This document shows positions 8,749-17,416 of a stretch of DNA of 64,000 nt, piece by piece (within the stretch, counting starts at the first letter, position 1; the number at the start of each line of letters is the position of its first letter). Under the pieces are notes generated by a model. That model saw only the letters and a program-made list of their open reading frames with translations. It had not been told where the DNA came from and searched no databases. The DNA is from Scybalomonas sp905214925 (GTDB taxonomy: Bacteria; Bacillota; Clostridia; Lachnospirales; Lachnospiraceae): positions 83,031-147,030 of the forward strand of contig CAJMOB010000005.1 in assembly GCA_905214925.1 (NCBI GenBank), in the 5' to 3' direction. The translations under genes and the position numbers were made by a program.

Positions 8749-9720
8749 TTATTTTTCCATTTCTTTCAACCACTCTGCAACATCAAGTGCATGATAAGTA
8801 ATTAAAATTTTAGCACCTGCTCGCTTCATGGCGATCATATTTTCCATTACAATTCTTTTCTCATCAATCCAACCATTCATAGCTGCTGCTTTTACCATGG
8901 AATATTCCCCACTCACATTATAAGCGGCAAGTGGATAATCTGTCATTTTAGAAACCGCAGAAAGGACATCTAAATAAGCCAGTGCTGGTTTTACCATCAC
9001 AATATCAGCCCCTTCTTCTAAATCCTTTTGTACTTCTAACAAGCCTTCTCTTCCATTACATACATCCATTTGGTATGTCTTTCTATCTCCAAAACAAGGA
9101 GCAGAATCCGCTGCATCACGAAATGGAGAATAATATCCAGAAGCATATTTTGCACTGTATGCCATAATAACCGTATGAATAAATCCGTTGTCGTCTAATC
9201 CTTTTCGAATTGCTTCTACATCACCGTCCATCATATCCGATGGCGCGATAATGTCAGCACCTGCCTCGGCACAAGTCACTGCCATTTTTGTCAAAAGAGG
9301 AAGTGTTTCATCATTTAGAATCTCCCCTTCATGCACTAATCCACAATGTCCATGAGAAGTATATTCACAAAGACAAACATCTGCAATTACAATCATCTCT
9401 TTGTCAAACTTCTTAATTTGACGAATGGCTCTTTGTACAATTCCATCTGGATTATAAGCTTCGCTTCCTTTTTCATCTTTATGAGCTGGAATCCCAAATA
9501 AAAGCACTGCTTTTACTCCACTTTCTCTCACACGAACTAATTCTTCTTCTAATCGATCTAGAGACCATTGATATATCCCTGGCATAGAAGGGATTGGTGT
9601 CTTTAAATTCTCTCCTTCTACAATAAAAATTGGATATACAAGATCTGATACTCGCACACTTGTTTCTCTTACAAGCGCACGCATATTTTCACTTGTTCTT
9701 AGCCTTCTTGTTCTTCTCAT
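8749..9720 (-). CDS. hemB: Delta-aminolevulinic acid dehydratase (porphobilinogen synthase)
   Basis: A 323-residue HemB of normal length. It joins two 5-aminolevulinate molecules into porphobilinogen, the shared precursor of haem, sirohaem and corrinoids. The cysteine-rich segment DVCLCEYTSHGHCG indicates the zinc-dependent class; the Schiff-base lysines lie in AYSAKYASGYYSPFR and MVKPALAYLD. No other tetrapyrrole gene is adjacent, so it appears to be transcribed alone. The nearby haem uptake locus suggests that the organism may also import haem, so this enzyme may mainly feed corrinoid or sirohaem synthesis; that is inference. The protein starts MRRTRRLRTSENMR, typical of the family. Confidence 0.95.
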   Translation of the reverse strand: MRRTRRLRTSENMRALVRETSVRVSDLVYPIFIVEGENLKTPIPSMPGIYQWSLDRLEEELVRVRESGVKAVLLFGIPAHKDEKGSEAYNPDGIVQRAIRQIKKFDKEMIVIADVCLCEYTSHGHCGLVHEGEILNDETLPLLTKMAVTCAEAGADIIAPSDMMDGDVEAIRKGLDDNGFIHTVIMAYSAKYASGYYSPFRDAADSAPCFGDRKTYQMDVCNGREGLLEVQKDLEEGADIVMVKPALAYLDVLSAVSKMTDYPLAAYNVSGEYSMVKAAAMNGWIDEKRIVMENMIAMKRAGAKILITYHALDVAEWLKEMEK

Positions 9721-9867
9721 TCTATTATCATCTTCCTTTTCAAAACTCTAATAAGTTTTTATATTTATTATATCACATTTTATTAAATCTTACTATGTAC
9801 AACAGGAACAAAGAGATTGGAAGAATTTGATAATTTTATAACAAACTTACAATAAAGATAGATGTTA

Positions 9868-9936
9868 TGCACCATTTGCGCGTAGTGCTTTTTTATTTTA
9901 TAAGCTCCTTCCCTTTGCAAGGAATTTCCTATCAAT
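9868..9936 (-). repeat. Family A hairpin repeat, copy 1
   Basis: The plus strand reads TTTGCGCGTAGTGCTTTTTT, then a weak stem, then AAGGAATTTCCTAT and AATAAAAAAG. The same order occurs at 20552-20630, and the right half at 23024-23052. In all three places it lies directly after a terminator hairpin of a minus-strand gene. The outer arms (CTTTTTTATT / AATAAAAAAG) can pair. Confidence 0.7.
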
Positions 9937-9980
9937 AAAAAAGACTAGAAGAAACGCTTCCTTTCTTCTAGCCTTTTTTT
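9937..9980 (-). terminator. Strong terminator of the 10.0-10.2 kb transcript
   Basis: On the minus strand CTAGAAGAAA and TTTCTTCTAG form a 10-pair stem with a short loop, followed by TCTTTTTT. It ends either the LuxR-type gene 270 bases upstream or the candidate structured RNA in between. Confidence 0.75.
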
Positions 9981-10195
9981 AGCACTCTGTACAAGTCCAC
10001 TCATTATTCAGTTTTCAAATACTGTCCTCAAGTAGTCGCTTATTACATAACTGCTTTGTGTGGATAAGATGATTTCCCTATTTTCTTATCCGAAGTTCAT
10101 ACTCTAAGAAACTACTCTATCTATCGTTTCTGTAGTTTCAAAAGACTAGGAACTTCATATAGGAAATACTCCCTTCAGGTTACTACCCCACATAA
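9981..10195 (-). ncRNA. Candidate structured RNA of unknown family
   Basis: The minus strand can fold into a multi-branch structure. Closing arms lie at 10188-10195 and 10056-10063 (one mismatch). Inside are a short helix AGGGA/TTCCT (10161-10174), a two-part hairpin with outer arms GAAGTTC/GAACTTC (10092-10098 with 10150-10156) and inner arms GAAACTAC/GTAGTTTC (10108-10115 with 10132-10139), and a hairpin GGATAAG/CTTATCC (10062-10068 with 10085-10091, sharing two bases with the closing arm). A strong terminator follows at 9980-9937. I do not recognise the family; it lacks the T-box, FMN, lysine and cobalamin signatures. It may be a separate small RNA or the 3' region of the LuxR-type mRNA. 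Confidence 0.42.
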
Positions 10196-10248
10196 TTATT
10201 TTATGACACATCATCTTCTTCTACATCCCCCTTTTGGGGTGGTTTTCC

Positions 10249-12636
10249 TTAACTATCCTTGAAATACTCTCGAAGTTCTAATCGAGATTTAATAGAAAGT
10301 TTTTGAAAGATATGTTTCATATTATATTTTACTGTATTTTCTGAGATATAAAGCCTTTTTGCAATTTCACTATTTCGCAATCTCTTAGCTCCTAATATGG
10401 CTATCTCAAGTTCTCTATCTGTAAGCCCGAAAGGATTTCTTTCCTTCTTTTCCTTTTGTTGGTTGTATCTCCGTAGAGAACGAACATTTTTATACAATTC
10501 TAAAATTTGTTTTACGCTCTCATGGTACTTTTCTTCATGAAGAAGAACTTCAAATACATGTACCAATTCGGCATAATATAAAATAATTGGATAATATAAT
10601 CCGTCTGGTTGTACAAGATCTAATACCTTTTTCATATATTCAATGGATTTCTTTCTATTTCCAAGTCGATGATAAGCAACTGAGCGTATGATTTCAATTT
10701 CTATCTCAGCATATAAAAATCCACCTCGTCTTACTTGATTGTGAATATAGTTTCCAATAGAAATTAACTCTTGTTCTTGCCCTTTTGCTAACAGAAATTT
10801 TAAATAATAGACATGAATATAGTTAATAAAAGCCTCTGAATATTGTTTATCGGCAGAATGATCTTCTTTTAACCATTCAGGAATTTTGTCCAGTTCTCCT
10901 AGAAATAGATAAAAATATGCTGAACATAATTCTGCTTCCAATAAAAGTTCTCGATTTTTGCTCTCTTTTACTTCTTGTTTGATGGCTTCTAAATATTTTT
11001 CCGCTTTTGTATGCTGCTCTAAATAAAGGCAAATTCGCATCATAAGAAATTGTCCTGCTATTTTAACGCTAAGCTGTCCACCTTTTTCTGAAATTTTGAT
11101 TGCTTCATATGCAAGAGATTCTGCCTCTTCTATTTGGCACTTTAATAATTTTACTTCCGCTTGCATGGCAACCCAATTTCCCATACCGTTTCCATTTGTT
11201 AAACGATAATAATTGGTCATACAACTTTTTAACTTCTGAATCGTCTTATTTAATTGTCCAGGGATAGAATAATAGAGATGACAGATAGATGGGATTCCAT
11301 GGGTGAATACAATTCTATTGTCATAAATAGTAGAATTACCTTTTAGAAGTTCATATGATTTTTTATAATATTGTTCCACTTGATTTAAATGATATCCAAA
11401 CGATAAGGAACGAAGAAAATAGATTTCACCTCTTAATTGTTCCTCCATACGTTTTGGAAGTTGTAACACCTGATTAAGATTTTCCTCTATCTCATCTAAA
11501 ATGTGATTTCCTCGTCGTTCTTGTCCCCATAATAGAAAAATGCCTGCAACTAAAAGAGGAAACCTTGGATATTTACATTTTAAATAATAAGGGCTATGCT
11601 CCATAATCTCCCATAGTTTCTCAAGAAATCTCTGATCTAGACATTGATTCAACTCGGATAACTGATAAGGATAAGAGAAAATTAACTCATATTCTTCTAA
11701 TCGGCTATAAATATCAATACTGGATTTATAATCCTTTTGAGACTCGAACCATTTCGCACGCCTTGTATAAATTCTTTTTTGTATTGCCCGTGGCAACTTT
11801 TTCACGCCTTGTTTCAAATAATGGTATAATACCATTTGAATTTGATACGTATCGTGAATCATATCATATTCAATAAATGGATTTTTATCAATGACTGTAG
11901 AGATGTATTGGCAAGTATCATCATTTTTATCACCAATCAACATACCAATCTGATCAAGTGTTACCTCTTTCAATTGATATAGAGAAAATAAAACTTCTTT
12001 CTCTTCCATAGTCAAATGATTAATAAAATCTCTTTCTAACAGCTCACTAACACCAATTCCTGGCATAATCTTATGATTATAATGATATTCTCGAATTCCA
12101 AGCATAATGGCTCCCGCCCAGCCACTGGAATACTCATATAAAATCCTTGCTGTTTGGTAACTAATCTTAATTCCATTTAATTGATATAATTTTAAGATAT
12201 CTTTTTCTTTTAACTCTAAATCTTCTTTTGTAATACTATGAATCGTATGATTTAGATGAATGCCATTCATTGGAATATTTTTATTCATAATACAGATGAA
12301 ATGCACGTCTTTGTTCCATATTTCATAAGAAAGTTCGTGTTCCCATCGCTGTTTTAAAATTCCATCTGTCTGGCACCCATCGAGTATATAAAGCATTTTC
12401 CCTTCTTTTGGCTCATTGAGCTTATCTTTTATATATTGCAGATAGTTTTTTCTTTCTTCTTTCTGCAGTACGATCCATTTTACTTTGACCCCTTGTTCTT
12501 TAACGCGTTTTACAGCCTCTTCTACAGCCGTATGCTTTCCAAAAGCAAGCGGTGCAGAAACAATTGTAAGCGGATAATCCATCACTTTGTTGATAGCTTT
12601 GTCAATCCTTTCATTGAAATAAAAACGTTGTTCCAT
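10249..12636 (-). CDS. LuxR family regulator, MalT-like (LAL type)
   Basis: A 795-residue regulator. The C-terminal 65 residues are a LuxR/GerE helix-turn-helix (LTDRELEIAILGAKRLRNSEIAKRL, then SENTVKYNMKHIFQKL). The N-terminal third is a STAND-type ATPase, but its P-loop reads APLAFGKHT instead of the usual GxGKT, so ATP binding may be weakened. The middle 400 residues are helical, repeat-like and rich in Leu, Tyr and Glu, as in the MalT TPR-like sensor arm. It stands alone, and its targets and inducer are unknown. A 107-base gap separates it from the aminotransferase gene upstream. Confidence 0.82.
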   Translation of the reverse strand: MEQRFYFNERIDKAINKVMDYPLTIVSAPLAFGKHTAVEEAVKRVKEQGVKVKWIVLQKEERKNYLQYIKDKLNEPKEGKMLYILDGCQTDGILKQRWEHELSYEIWNKDVHFICIMNKNIPMNGIHLNHTIHSITKEDLELKEKDILKLYQLNGIKISYQTARILYEYSSGWAGAIMLGIREYHYNHKIMPGIGVSELLERDFINHLTMEEKEVLFSLYQLKEVTLDQIGMLIGDKNDDTCQYISTVIDKNPFIEYDMIHDTYQIQMVLYHYLKQGVKKLPRAIQKRIYTRRAKWFESQKDYKSSIDIYSRLEEYELIFSYPYQLSELNQCLDQRFLEKLWEIMEHSPYYLKCKYPRFPLLVAGIFLLWGQERRGNHILDEIEENLNQVLQLPKRMEEQLRGEIYFLRSLSFGYHLNQVEQYYKKSYELLKGNSTIYDNRIVFTHGIPSICHLYYSIPGQLNKTIQKLKSCMTNYYRLTNGNGMGNWVAMQAEVKLLKCQIEEAESLAYEAIKISEKGGQLSVKIAGQFLMMRICLYLEQHTKAEKYLEAIKQEVKESKNRELLLEAELCSAYFYLFLGELDKIPEWLKEDHSADKQYSEAFINYIHVYYLKFLLAKGQEQELISIGNYIHNQVRRGGFLYAEIEIEIIRSVAYHRLGNRKKSIEYMKKVLDLVQPDGLYYPIILYYAELVHVFEVLLHEEKYHESVKQILELYKNVRSLRRYNQQKEKKERNPFGLTDRELEIAILGAKRLRNSEIAKRLYISENTVKYNMKHIFQKLSIKSRLELREYFKDS

Positions 12637-12743
12637 AAAATAAACACTCCCCGTTTCTATTTACTATGGATCTTTTTATCCACTCCTATGATACCAAAAT
12701 AATATCAATAATTCAATGTTAGAACAAAGATGTCATAAAGTTT

Positions 12744-13901
12744 TTATTCCTTCTCATACTCCTCTTGAAAAACTTGAGCAAAATCTTCTTTTAATGGCAC
12801 AGAGTATTCAGACAGCGTTTGATATAAAGCATCTAATGTCTCAACTACGTCTTCTTTATTTGCATTTTCTCCCATGTGACCAATTCGAATTACTTTTCCT
12901 GCAAATACTCCAAAAGAGCCAGATAATAAAATTCCAAACTTTTCTTTCATTGTATCTAAAATCTGTCGTTCGGTTATCCCTTGTGGAATACAAAAAACAG
13001 TCACATTATTTGAAAATCCATTCTCTGCATAAAGAGTCAGCCCTCCTCTTACAAGAGCAGCTCGAACTGCTTTTGCAATTCTTGCATGTCTCCCTACAAT
13101 ATCTTTCTCTTCTAAAATATTATCAACAGCCACGTTTAACCCATAAATATCACTAATTGGCATTGTATAAGGAAACCACTTATCCTCATAATAAGTTTTA
13201 AAATTTAAAAGGTTGCAATAAAAAGAAGCAATTTTACTCTTTCTTTCTTCCATTACCTTGATTGCTCTATCACTTACTGCTACTAAAGTAAGACCAACAG
13301 GTGCAGAGACTGCTTTTTGAGAACCTCCACATACAATATCTAATTTTCCTTCATCAATATTTAAATTCTCCCCTATCATTCCAGAGACAGAATCTACAAC
13401 AGATAAAATTCTAAACTCATCAAGAAGTCTTCCAATGGCCATAACATCGTTGGTCATACCGCTTGGTGTATCGTTATGTACTACCGTAGCATATTTAAAA
13501 TCATGATCGTTTTCTAAATAAGCTCTTAATTCTTCTACATCAATCGTATGGCGATAATCTTTTTGATAAAGAACAGGATTTCCTCCATAAAGGGATACAA
13601 AATCCGCAAATCCATTCCCATAAATGCCATTGTCAATGACAAGAACCCGATCTCCTTTTTCCGTTAAAGAAGCACAGGCGCATTCCAACCCTAAAATTCC
13701 TTCTCCACTTAAAATATAAACATTCCCTGATGTATGGAGTATTTTTGCAATTTTATCACAAGTTTCTTTATACTCTTCTACAAAACTGGTGTCTACATCA
13801 GGATTCGTTGTTTTGATGCTTCTAGCATTTCTCACATTCTCTCTTACCTGAACTGGACCTGGTGTCATTATTTTTAATTCACATTCTTTTCTTGTTCCCA
13901 T
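12744..13901 (-). CDS. Class V aminotransferase (AGT-like), candidate pyridoxamine-pyruvate aminotransferase
   Basis: A 385-residue PLP enzyme of the alanine-glyoxylate / serine-pyruvate aminotransferase family. The N-terminus has MTPGPVQV, Asp170 (VVDSVSG) would bind the pyridine nitrogen, and Lys196 (GGSQKAVSAP) is the likely Schiff-base lysine. The usual HxETSTG loop reads HNDTPSG, a change near the cofactor. The gene follows an ECF transporter S component by 57 bases under one promoter bearing ACTGG repeats. Pyridoxamine-pyruvate aminotransferase belongs to this family and would fit a vitamin B6 salvage operon; this is inference. Alternatives are serine-pyruvate or alanine-glyoxylate transamination. 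Confidence 0.8.
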   Translation of the reverse strand: MGTRKECELKIMTPGPVQVRENVRNARSIKTTNPDVDTSFVEEYKETCDKIAKILHTSGNVYILSGEGILGLECACASLTEKGDRVLVIDNGIYGNGFADFVSLYGGNPVLYQKDYRHTIDVEELRAYLENDHDFKYATVVHNDTPSGMTNDVMAIGRLLDEFRILSVVDSVSGMIGENLNIDEGKLDIVCGGSQKAVSAPVGLTLVAVSDRAIKVMEERKSKIASFYCNLLNFKTYYEDKWFPYTMPISDIYGLNVAVDNILEEKDIVGRHARIAKAVRAALVRGGLTLYAENGFSNNVTVFCIPQGITERQILDTMKEKFGILLSGSFGVFAGKVIRIGHMGENANKEDVVETLDALYQTLSEYSVPLKEDFAQVFQEEYEKE

Positions 13902-13958
13902 ATCTTTTCTTGTATGGTGTATTTACAAAGAAATCCATCCATACTCTCCTTTCTCCTT

Positions 13959-14492
13959 TTATTTTATAATTGCTTTTCTGATAATTGGTATTAGAATTAC
14001 AACCATTACTCCTGCTACACAAACTTGCATAACGTTGCCAAAAATAGAGGCAAACGGTGTAATAAAATTATGATATAAAAAAACTTCAGCAAAATAATAA
14101 CCAATCACTTTTATAATAAGAGCCAGTATGATAGCAATGACACATCGAGAAAAACTCTTGTTCTTTTCTGTGAATGCTCCCACAACAAATCCCATACTTC
14201 CTACAATGACGAAAGTAAACGGTGCCCATGCTGTCCATCCAGACAGCAGATCAAAAGCTCCCATACCGACGGCTCCTGCTATCATCCCCGTCCTTTTTCC
14301 AAACAAGATCGCTCCTAAAAATAATGGAATATTCCCCATATGAATCAATCCACCCTGTCCAAATGGCAACTTAATATTGATCATTGCGGTGAATACCAAA
14401 GTGAGAGCCGTAAATACTCCAATCATTGCTATTTCTTGAACTTGATTTTTTCTTTCGCTTTCTTGTTGTGCCATAACGGATTCCTGTGCCAT
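13959..14492 (-). CDS. ECF transporter S component (substrate-binding membrane subunit), possibly for vitamin B6
   Basis: A 177-residue membrane protein with about six hydrophobic segments. GVFTALTLVFTAMINIKLP near the N-terminus and FGKRTGMIAGAVGMGAFDLLSG with WAPFTFVIVG in the centre fit the riboflavin/pyrimidine/pyridoxine-type S components. No ATPase or T component is adjacent, so it would share the general ECF module encoded elsewhere. Linkage to a PLP-dependent aminotransferase and the ACTGG operator array suggests a B6 vitamer as cargo, but the fold alone does not give the substrate. GAGAGGG precedes the ATG at 14492. Confidence 0.8.
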   Translation of the reverse strand: MAQESVMAQQESERKNQVQEIAMIGVFTALTLVFTAMINIKLPFGQGGLIHMGNIPLFLGAILFGKRTGMIAGAVGMGAFDLLSGWTAWAPFTFVIVGSMGFVVGAFTEKNKSFSRCVIAIILALIIKVIGYYFAEVFLYHNFITPFASIFGNVMQVCVAGVMVVILIPIIRKAIIK

Positions 14493-14568
14493 AATTTTCC
14501 CTCTCTTTCTCCCATACTTTTTGATTTACATAGTTTATTTACCACATTACTGTTGTAAAGTTTGTTTT

Positions 14569-14629
14569 ATTATATCCAGTTTCTGGTATGATTAAAACAT
14601 CCAGTTATAATTTAATTTATAGTGCCAGT
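14569..14629 (-). promoter_or_regulatory. Promoter with three phased ACTGG repeats (MocR/PdxR-type operator candidate)
   Basis: On the minus strand ACTGG occurs at 14629-14625, 14605-14601 and 14580-14576, spaced 24 and 25 bases apart and all in the same orientation. The last one runs straight into a perfect TATAAT (14574-14569). The -35 position (14592-14597) reads TTTTAA, poor for unaided RNA polymerase. Direct repeats with an activator-dependent promoter are typical for PLP-sensing MocR/PdxR regulators. No such regulator is encoded in the window. Confidence 0.6.
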
Positions 14630-14646
14630 TTTTTTTAATTCCATAG

Positions 14647-14693
14647 AAAAAAGAGCAATAAGAATCCAGTCTTTTCTTATTGCTCTCTTTTTT
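14647..14693 (-). terminator. Terminator of the haem transport operon
   Basis: AGAGCAATAAG and CTTATTGCTCT form an 11-pair stem with A-run before and T-run after on both strands. It lies 15 bases after the stop of the HtsC-like ATPase gene. Confidence 0.85.
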
Positions 14694-14707
14694 TAGTATT
14701 TTCTTTT

Positions 14708-15475
14708 TTATCGGACATTCATTACAATCTTTTGTCCATTTAACTCCCGAACTTCTAGCTCAATTCCATAAAGTTCTTTAATGATTTCAGGTGTAATCAC
14801 TTCATTTGGATTTCCTTCCACAATCACCTTTTTATTTTTCATACCAATTACATAGTCGCTATAATAAACGGCATGATTAATATCATGTAAAACCATTACA
14901 ATCGTTAATCCATAGTTTTCATTCAATCGCCTTACCATTTCCAATAACTCTATTTGATACCGAATATCCAAATAAGTAGTTGGTTCGTCCAAAAATAAAA
15001 TATCTGTTTTCTGTGCAAGAGCCATAGCAATCCACACTCTTTGGCGTTGTCCCCCAGATAAACTCATCACTGTGCGCTCTCGATATTTTACAATATCTGT
15101 CTCCTCCATGGCCCATTGGATAAGTGCGTCATCTTCATCACTGCTACCAAAAAAGGAGGAATGTGGTGTTCTTCCATAGGCCACTAATTTTTCTACTGTT
15201 AAATCTTCGGAGGCTTGGTTGTTTTGATGCACAATGGCTACTTTTTTTGCAAACTCTTTCTGGCTCATTTTTCGAATACTCATTCCATCCAATATGACTT
15301 TTCCTTTATCAGGAATTAAATTTTTCGTCATTAATTGAAAGAGAGTAGACTTTCCACAACCATTTGCTCCTAATAATGTTGTGATCTTTCCTTTTTGAAT
15401 CTGAAATGAAATATCATCAATAATTTTATTTTTTTTCTTTTTATCATAGGAAAAGACTAGATTTCTAACTTCCAT
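14708..15475 (-). CDS. Haem ABC transporter ATP-binding protein (HtsC/FecE-like)
   Basis: A 255-residue ATPase of the iron-siderophore/haem/B12 class. It shows Walker A GANGCGKST, the Q-loop IVHQNN, signature LSGGQRQR, Walker B ILFLDEPTTYLD and the switch His in VLHDINHA. It powers the permease encoded just upstream, whose stop codon it overlaps by 11 bases. It is the last gene of an operon with NEAT haem proteins, so haem is the likely cargo rather than a siderophore. A strong terminator follows. Family certain; substrate inferred from neighbours. Confidence 0.9.
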   Translation of the reverse strand: MEVRNLVFSYDKKKKNKIIDDISFQIQKGKITTLLGANGCGKSTLFQLMTKNLIPDKGKVILDGMSIRKMSQKEFAKKVAIVHQNNQASEDLTVEKLVAYGRTPHSSFFGSSDEDDALIQWAMEETDIVKYRERTVMSLSGGQRQRVWIAMALAQKTDILFLDEPTTYLDIRYQIELLEMVRRLNENYGLTIVMVLHDINHAVYYSDYVIGMKNKKVIVEGNPNEVITPEIIKELYGIELEVRELNGQKIVMNVR

Positions 15476-16460
15476 AACTACTTCTCCTTCTCAATAATAC
15501 AATAAAACAAGGTCCTCCAATAACAGCCATAATGACAGATGCATTGATTTCATATGGGGCTGCTATGGTTCTTCCCAATGTATCCGCCAGTAAGAAAACA
15601 AAAGCTCCTAATAATGCACTGTAAGGAATTAATATTTTATGATTACTACCAACTAGGTTTCTTGCCATATGAGGAACAAGCAAACCGACAAAACTAATAA
15701 CACCAGCCACCGCTGTAGAAATAGAAGCAAGAAGCACTGCCACAATCGAGATGTAAATTCTCATACGAGCCACATTGACGCCAATCCCTCTTGCTGTTTT
15801 ATCATCCAGCGATAATAAATTACAGATTCCTGAAAATCCAAATGCGATCACAAGGCAAATCGGAATATAATAGACGATCATTTTTACATCGCTCCAAGTT
15901 TTCATGGTAATGTTTCCCTCAACAATAGAGGCAACTCCTGATAAATTCCCTCCACTCATAGAATTAAAACTGCTAGATAAACCAGTAAACATGGAACTAA
16001 CTGCAATTCCAACTAAAATAATGCGAAGGGGACTTAACCCGTTTTTCCAAGAAAGAGAATAGACTATGAGAAAGGCAACAAATCCCCCTACACATGCTGC
16101 AATTGGAATTCCAAAATAAAAACTTGGAAAACAAGCCGTAATAAGAACCGCGGTAAAACTAGCACCACTGGAAATCCCAATAATTCCAGGATCCGTCAAT
16201 GGATTTTTCAATACTGCTTGAAATAATACTCCTGATACTGCAAGGGCACTTCCTACTAACATAGAAATAATAATTCTTGGAAAACGTAAATCATATACTG
16301 TAGCAACTTCTGGATCATAGGCAATGAATAATCCCCGAAGCAATTGGATTCCTCCTACTTTTAAACTTCCTGTATTCACCGCCCATAAAAATACACCAAG
16401 AAGCAGCACACTAATGATTACAAAACTACTAATAATACAAATTTTACTTTTTTTCTTCAT
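15465..16460 (-). CDS. Haem ABC transporter permease (HtsB/FecCD-like)
   Basis: A FecCD-type permease of about 331 residues with many membrane segments; RIIISMLVGSALAVSGVLFQAVLKNPLTDPGIIGISSGA near the N-terminus and GVISFVGLLVPHMARNLVG in the C-terminal half are family hallmarks, and the latter region contacts the ATPase. I favour the ATG at 16460, one base after the TGA of the binding protein gene; an ATG 12 bases earlier (16472) is possible. Only one permease gene is present, so it should act as a homodimer. It lies between binding-protein and ATPase genes. Confidence 0.9.
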   Translation of the reverse strand: MKKKSKICIISSFVIISVLLLGVFLWAVNTGSLKVGGIQLLRGLFIAYDPEVATVYDLRFPRIIISMLVGSALAVSGVLFQAVLKNPLTDPGIIGISSGASFTAVLITACFPSFYFGIPIAACVGGFVAFLIVYSLSWKNGLSPLRIILVGIAVSSMFTGLSSSFNSMSGGNLSGVASIVEGNITMKTWSDVKMIVYYIPICLVIAFGFSGICNLLSLDDKTARGIGVNVARMRIYISIVAVLLASISTAVAGVISFVGLLVPHMARNLVGSNHKILIPYSALLGAFVFLLADTLGRTIAAPYEINASVIMAVIGGPCFIVLLRRRSSYGS

Positions 16461-16461
16461 T

Positions 16462-17415
16462 TCATTCACCATATAAAAGAGTATCTAGTTCTTGTAGTGC
16501 ATCTTTATAATCAAAAGTAGCACTCATGCCAAATTTGCTGTAAGAAAGATCATATACTTTATCTTCCTTCACTGCTTTAAAGTGCTTCCAAATATCATTT
16601 GTTTTAAACTCCTCAGAAAACATCTCCATAACTTGATCTGGCAATGCATGGGCAGTTCTTAATATAATATCAGGATCTTTTTTTAACATATCCTCGGTAT
16701 TAATATTTAAAAAATCTCCCTCTTCTCCTGCGTACACATTTTTTCCACCTGCCATAGCTACTAAACTTCCCACATAAGAATTTTCTGTAGCTACCACATA
16801 AGAACCCGGAAGTCCCATTAAAACTAAAACAGTCGGAGCGTCTTTTCCTTCATGGCTTTTTTGATAGTTATTATAAAAAGTAACGAAATCATCCACTAAT
16901 GCTTGTGCCTCGTCTTCCTTTCCAAAAATCTGTCCAAGCTGAGAAATCGACTGATACATTCCTGGAATACTATTTAAATTTAAAAATGCATATTTTGTAT
17001 TTAGTTGCTCATACTTCGGTTGCAAATCAGATCGTAAGCTAACGGGTGAAAGAATCCAATCTGGATTTAAAGAAGAAACAATCTCTATATCTGGTGACAT
17101 TGGTGTTCCCACTGTTTTGGCTTCTTCATATCGCTCTGGAATTTCTGATAAACTACTTTCTGGAACTCCAACTAAAGGAATGCCTAATTTATCACAAATT
17201 TCCACAACCGCCATAGAAGTCGCAATAACACGAGGAGAATCTTTTGTCTGTTCCTCTGTCTTTTCTTGTACGACTTCCACTTTCCTTACATCAGCACTTG
17301 TGCTTCCCCCGCTCTGATCGACACATCCTGTTAGTAACGTTCCAAATAAAACTGCCATAGCTCCCAAAAGAGTAACTTTTTTTCTTTTCCTTATCCACTT
17401 CTTCCAACCTATCAT
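16462..17415 (-). CDS. Haem-binding lipoprotein of ABC transporter (HtsA/IsdE-like)
   Basis: A 317-residue periplasmic-binding-type lipoprotein. The signal peptide ends in the lipobox LLTGC, so the mature protein is lipid-anchored outside the membrane. The helical-backbone class III fold is indicated by RVIATSMAVVEICDKLGIPLVGVPES and by DIEIVSSLNPDWILSP. Haem lipoproteins of this class use Met and His ligands; TSMAVVE and the late SKFGMSATFDY offer candidate Met residues. It receives haem from the Shp-like protein encoded one base upstream (TAA-T-ATG) and passes it to HtsB. Cobalamin or siderophore cargo is less likely given the operon. Confidence 0.88.
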   Translation of the reverse strand: MIGWKKWIRKRKKVTLLGAMAVLFGTLLTGCVDQSGGSTSADVRKVEVVQEKTEEQTKDSPRVIATSMAVVEICDKLGIPLVGVPESSLSEIPERYEEAKTVGTPMSPDIEIVSSLNPDWILSPVSLRSDLQPKYEQLNTKYAFLNLNSIPGMYQSISQLGQIFGKEDEAQALVDDFVTFYNNYQKSHEGKDAPTVLVLMGLPGSYVVATENSYVGSLVAMAGGKNVYAGEEGDFLNINTEDMLKKDPDIILRTAHALPDQVMEMFSEEFKTNDIWKHFKAVKEDKVYDLSYSKFGMSATFDYKDALQELDTLLYGE

Positions 17416-17416
17416 A

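Noticed and set aside
10216..10250. CCCC-TTTT-GGGG hairpin beside the LuxR-type stop as its terminator
   Set aside because: The T-rich side lies on the plus strand, so it would not terminate the minus-strand gene.
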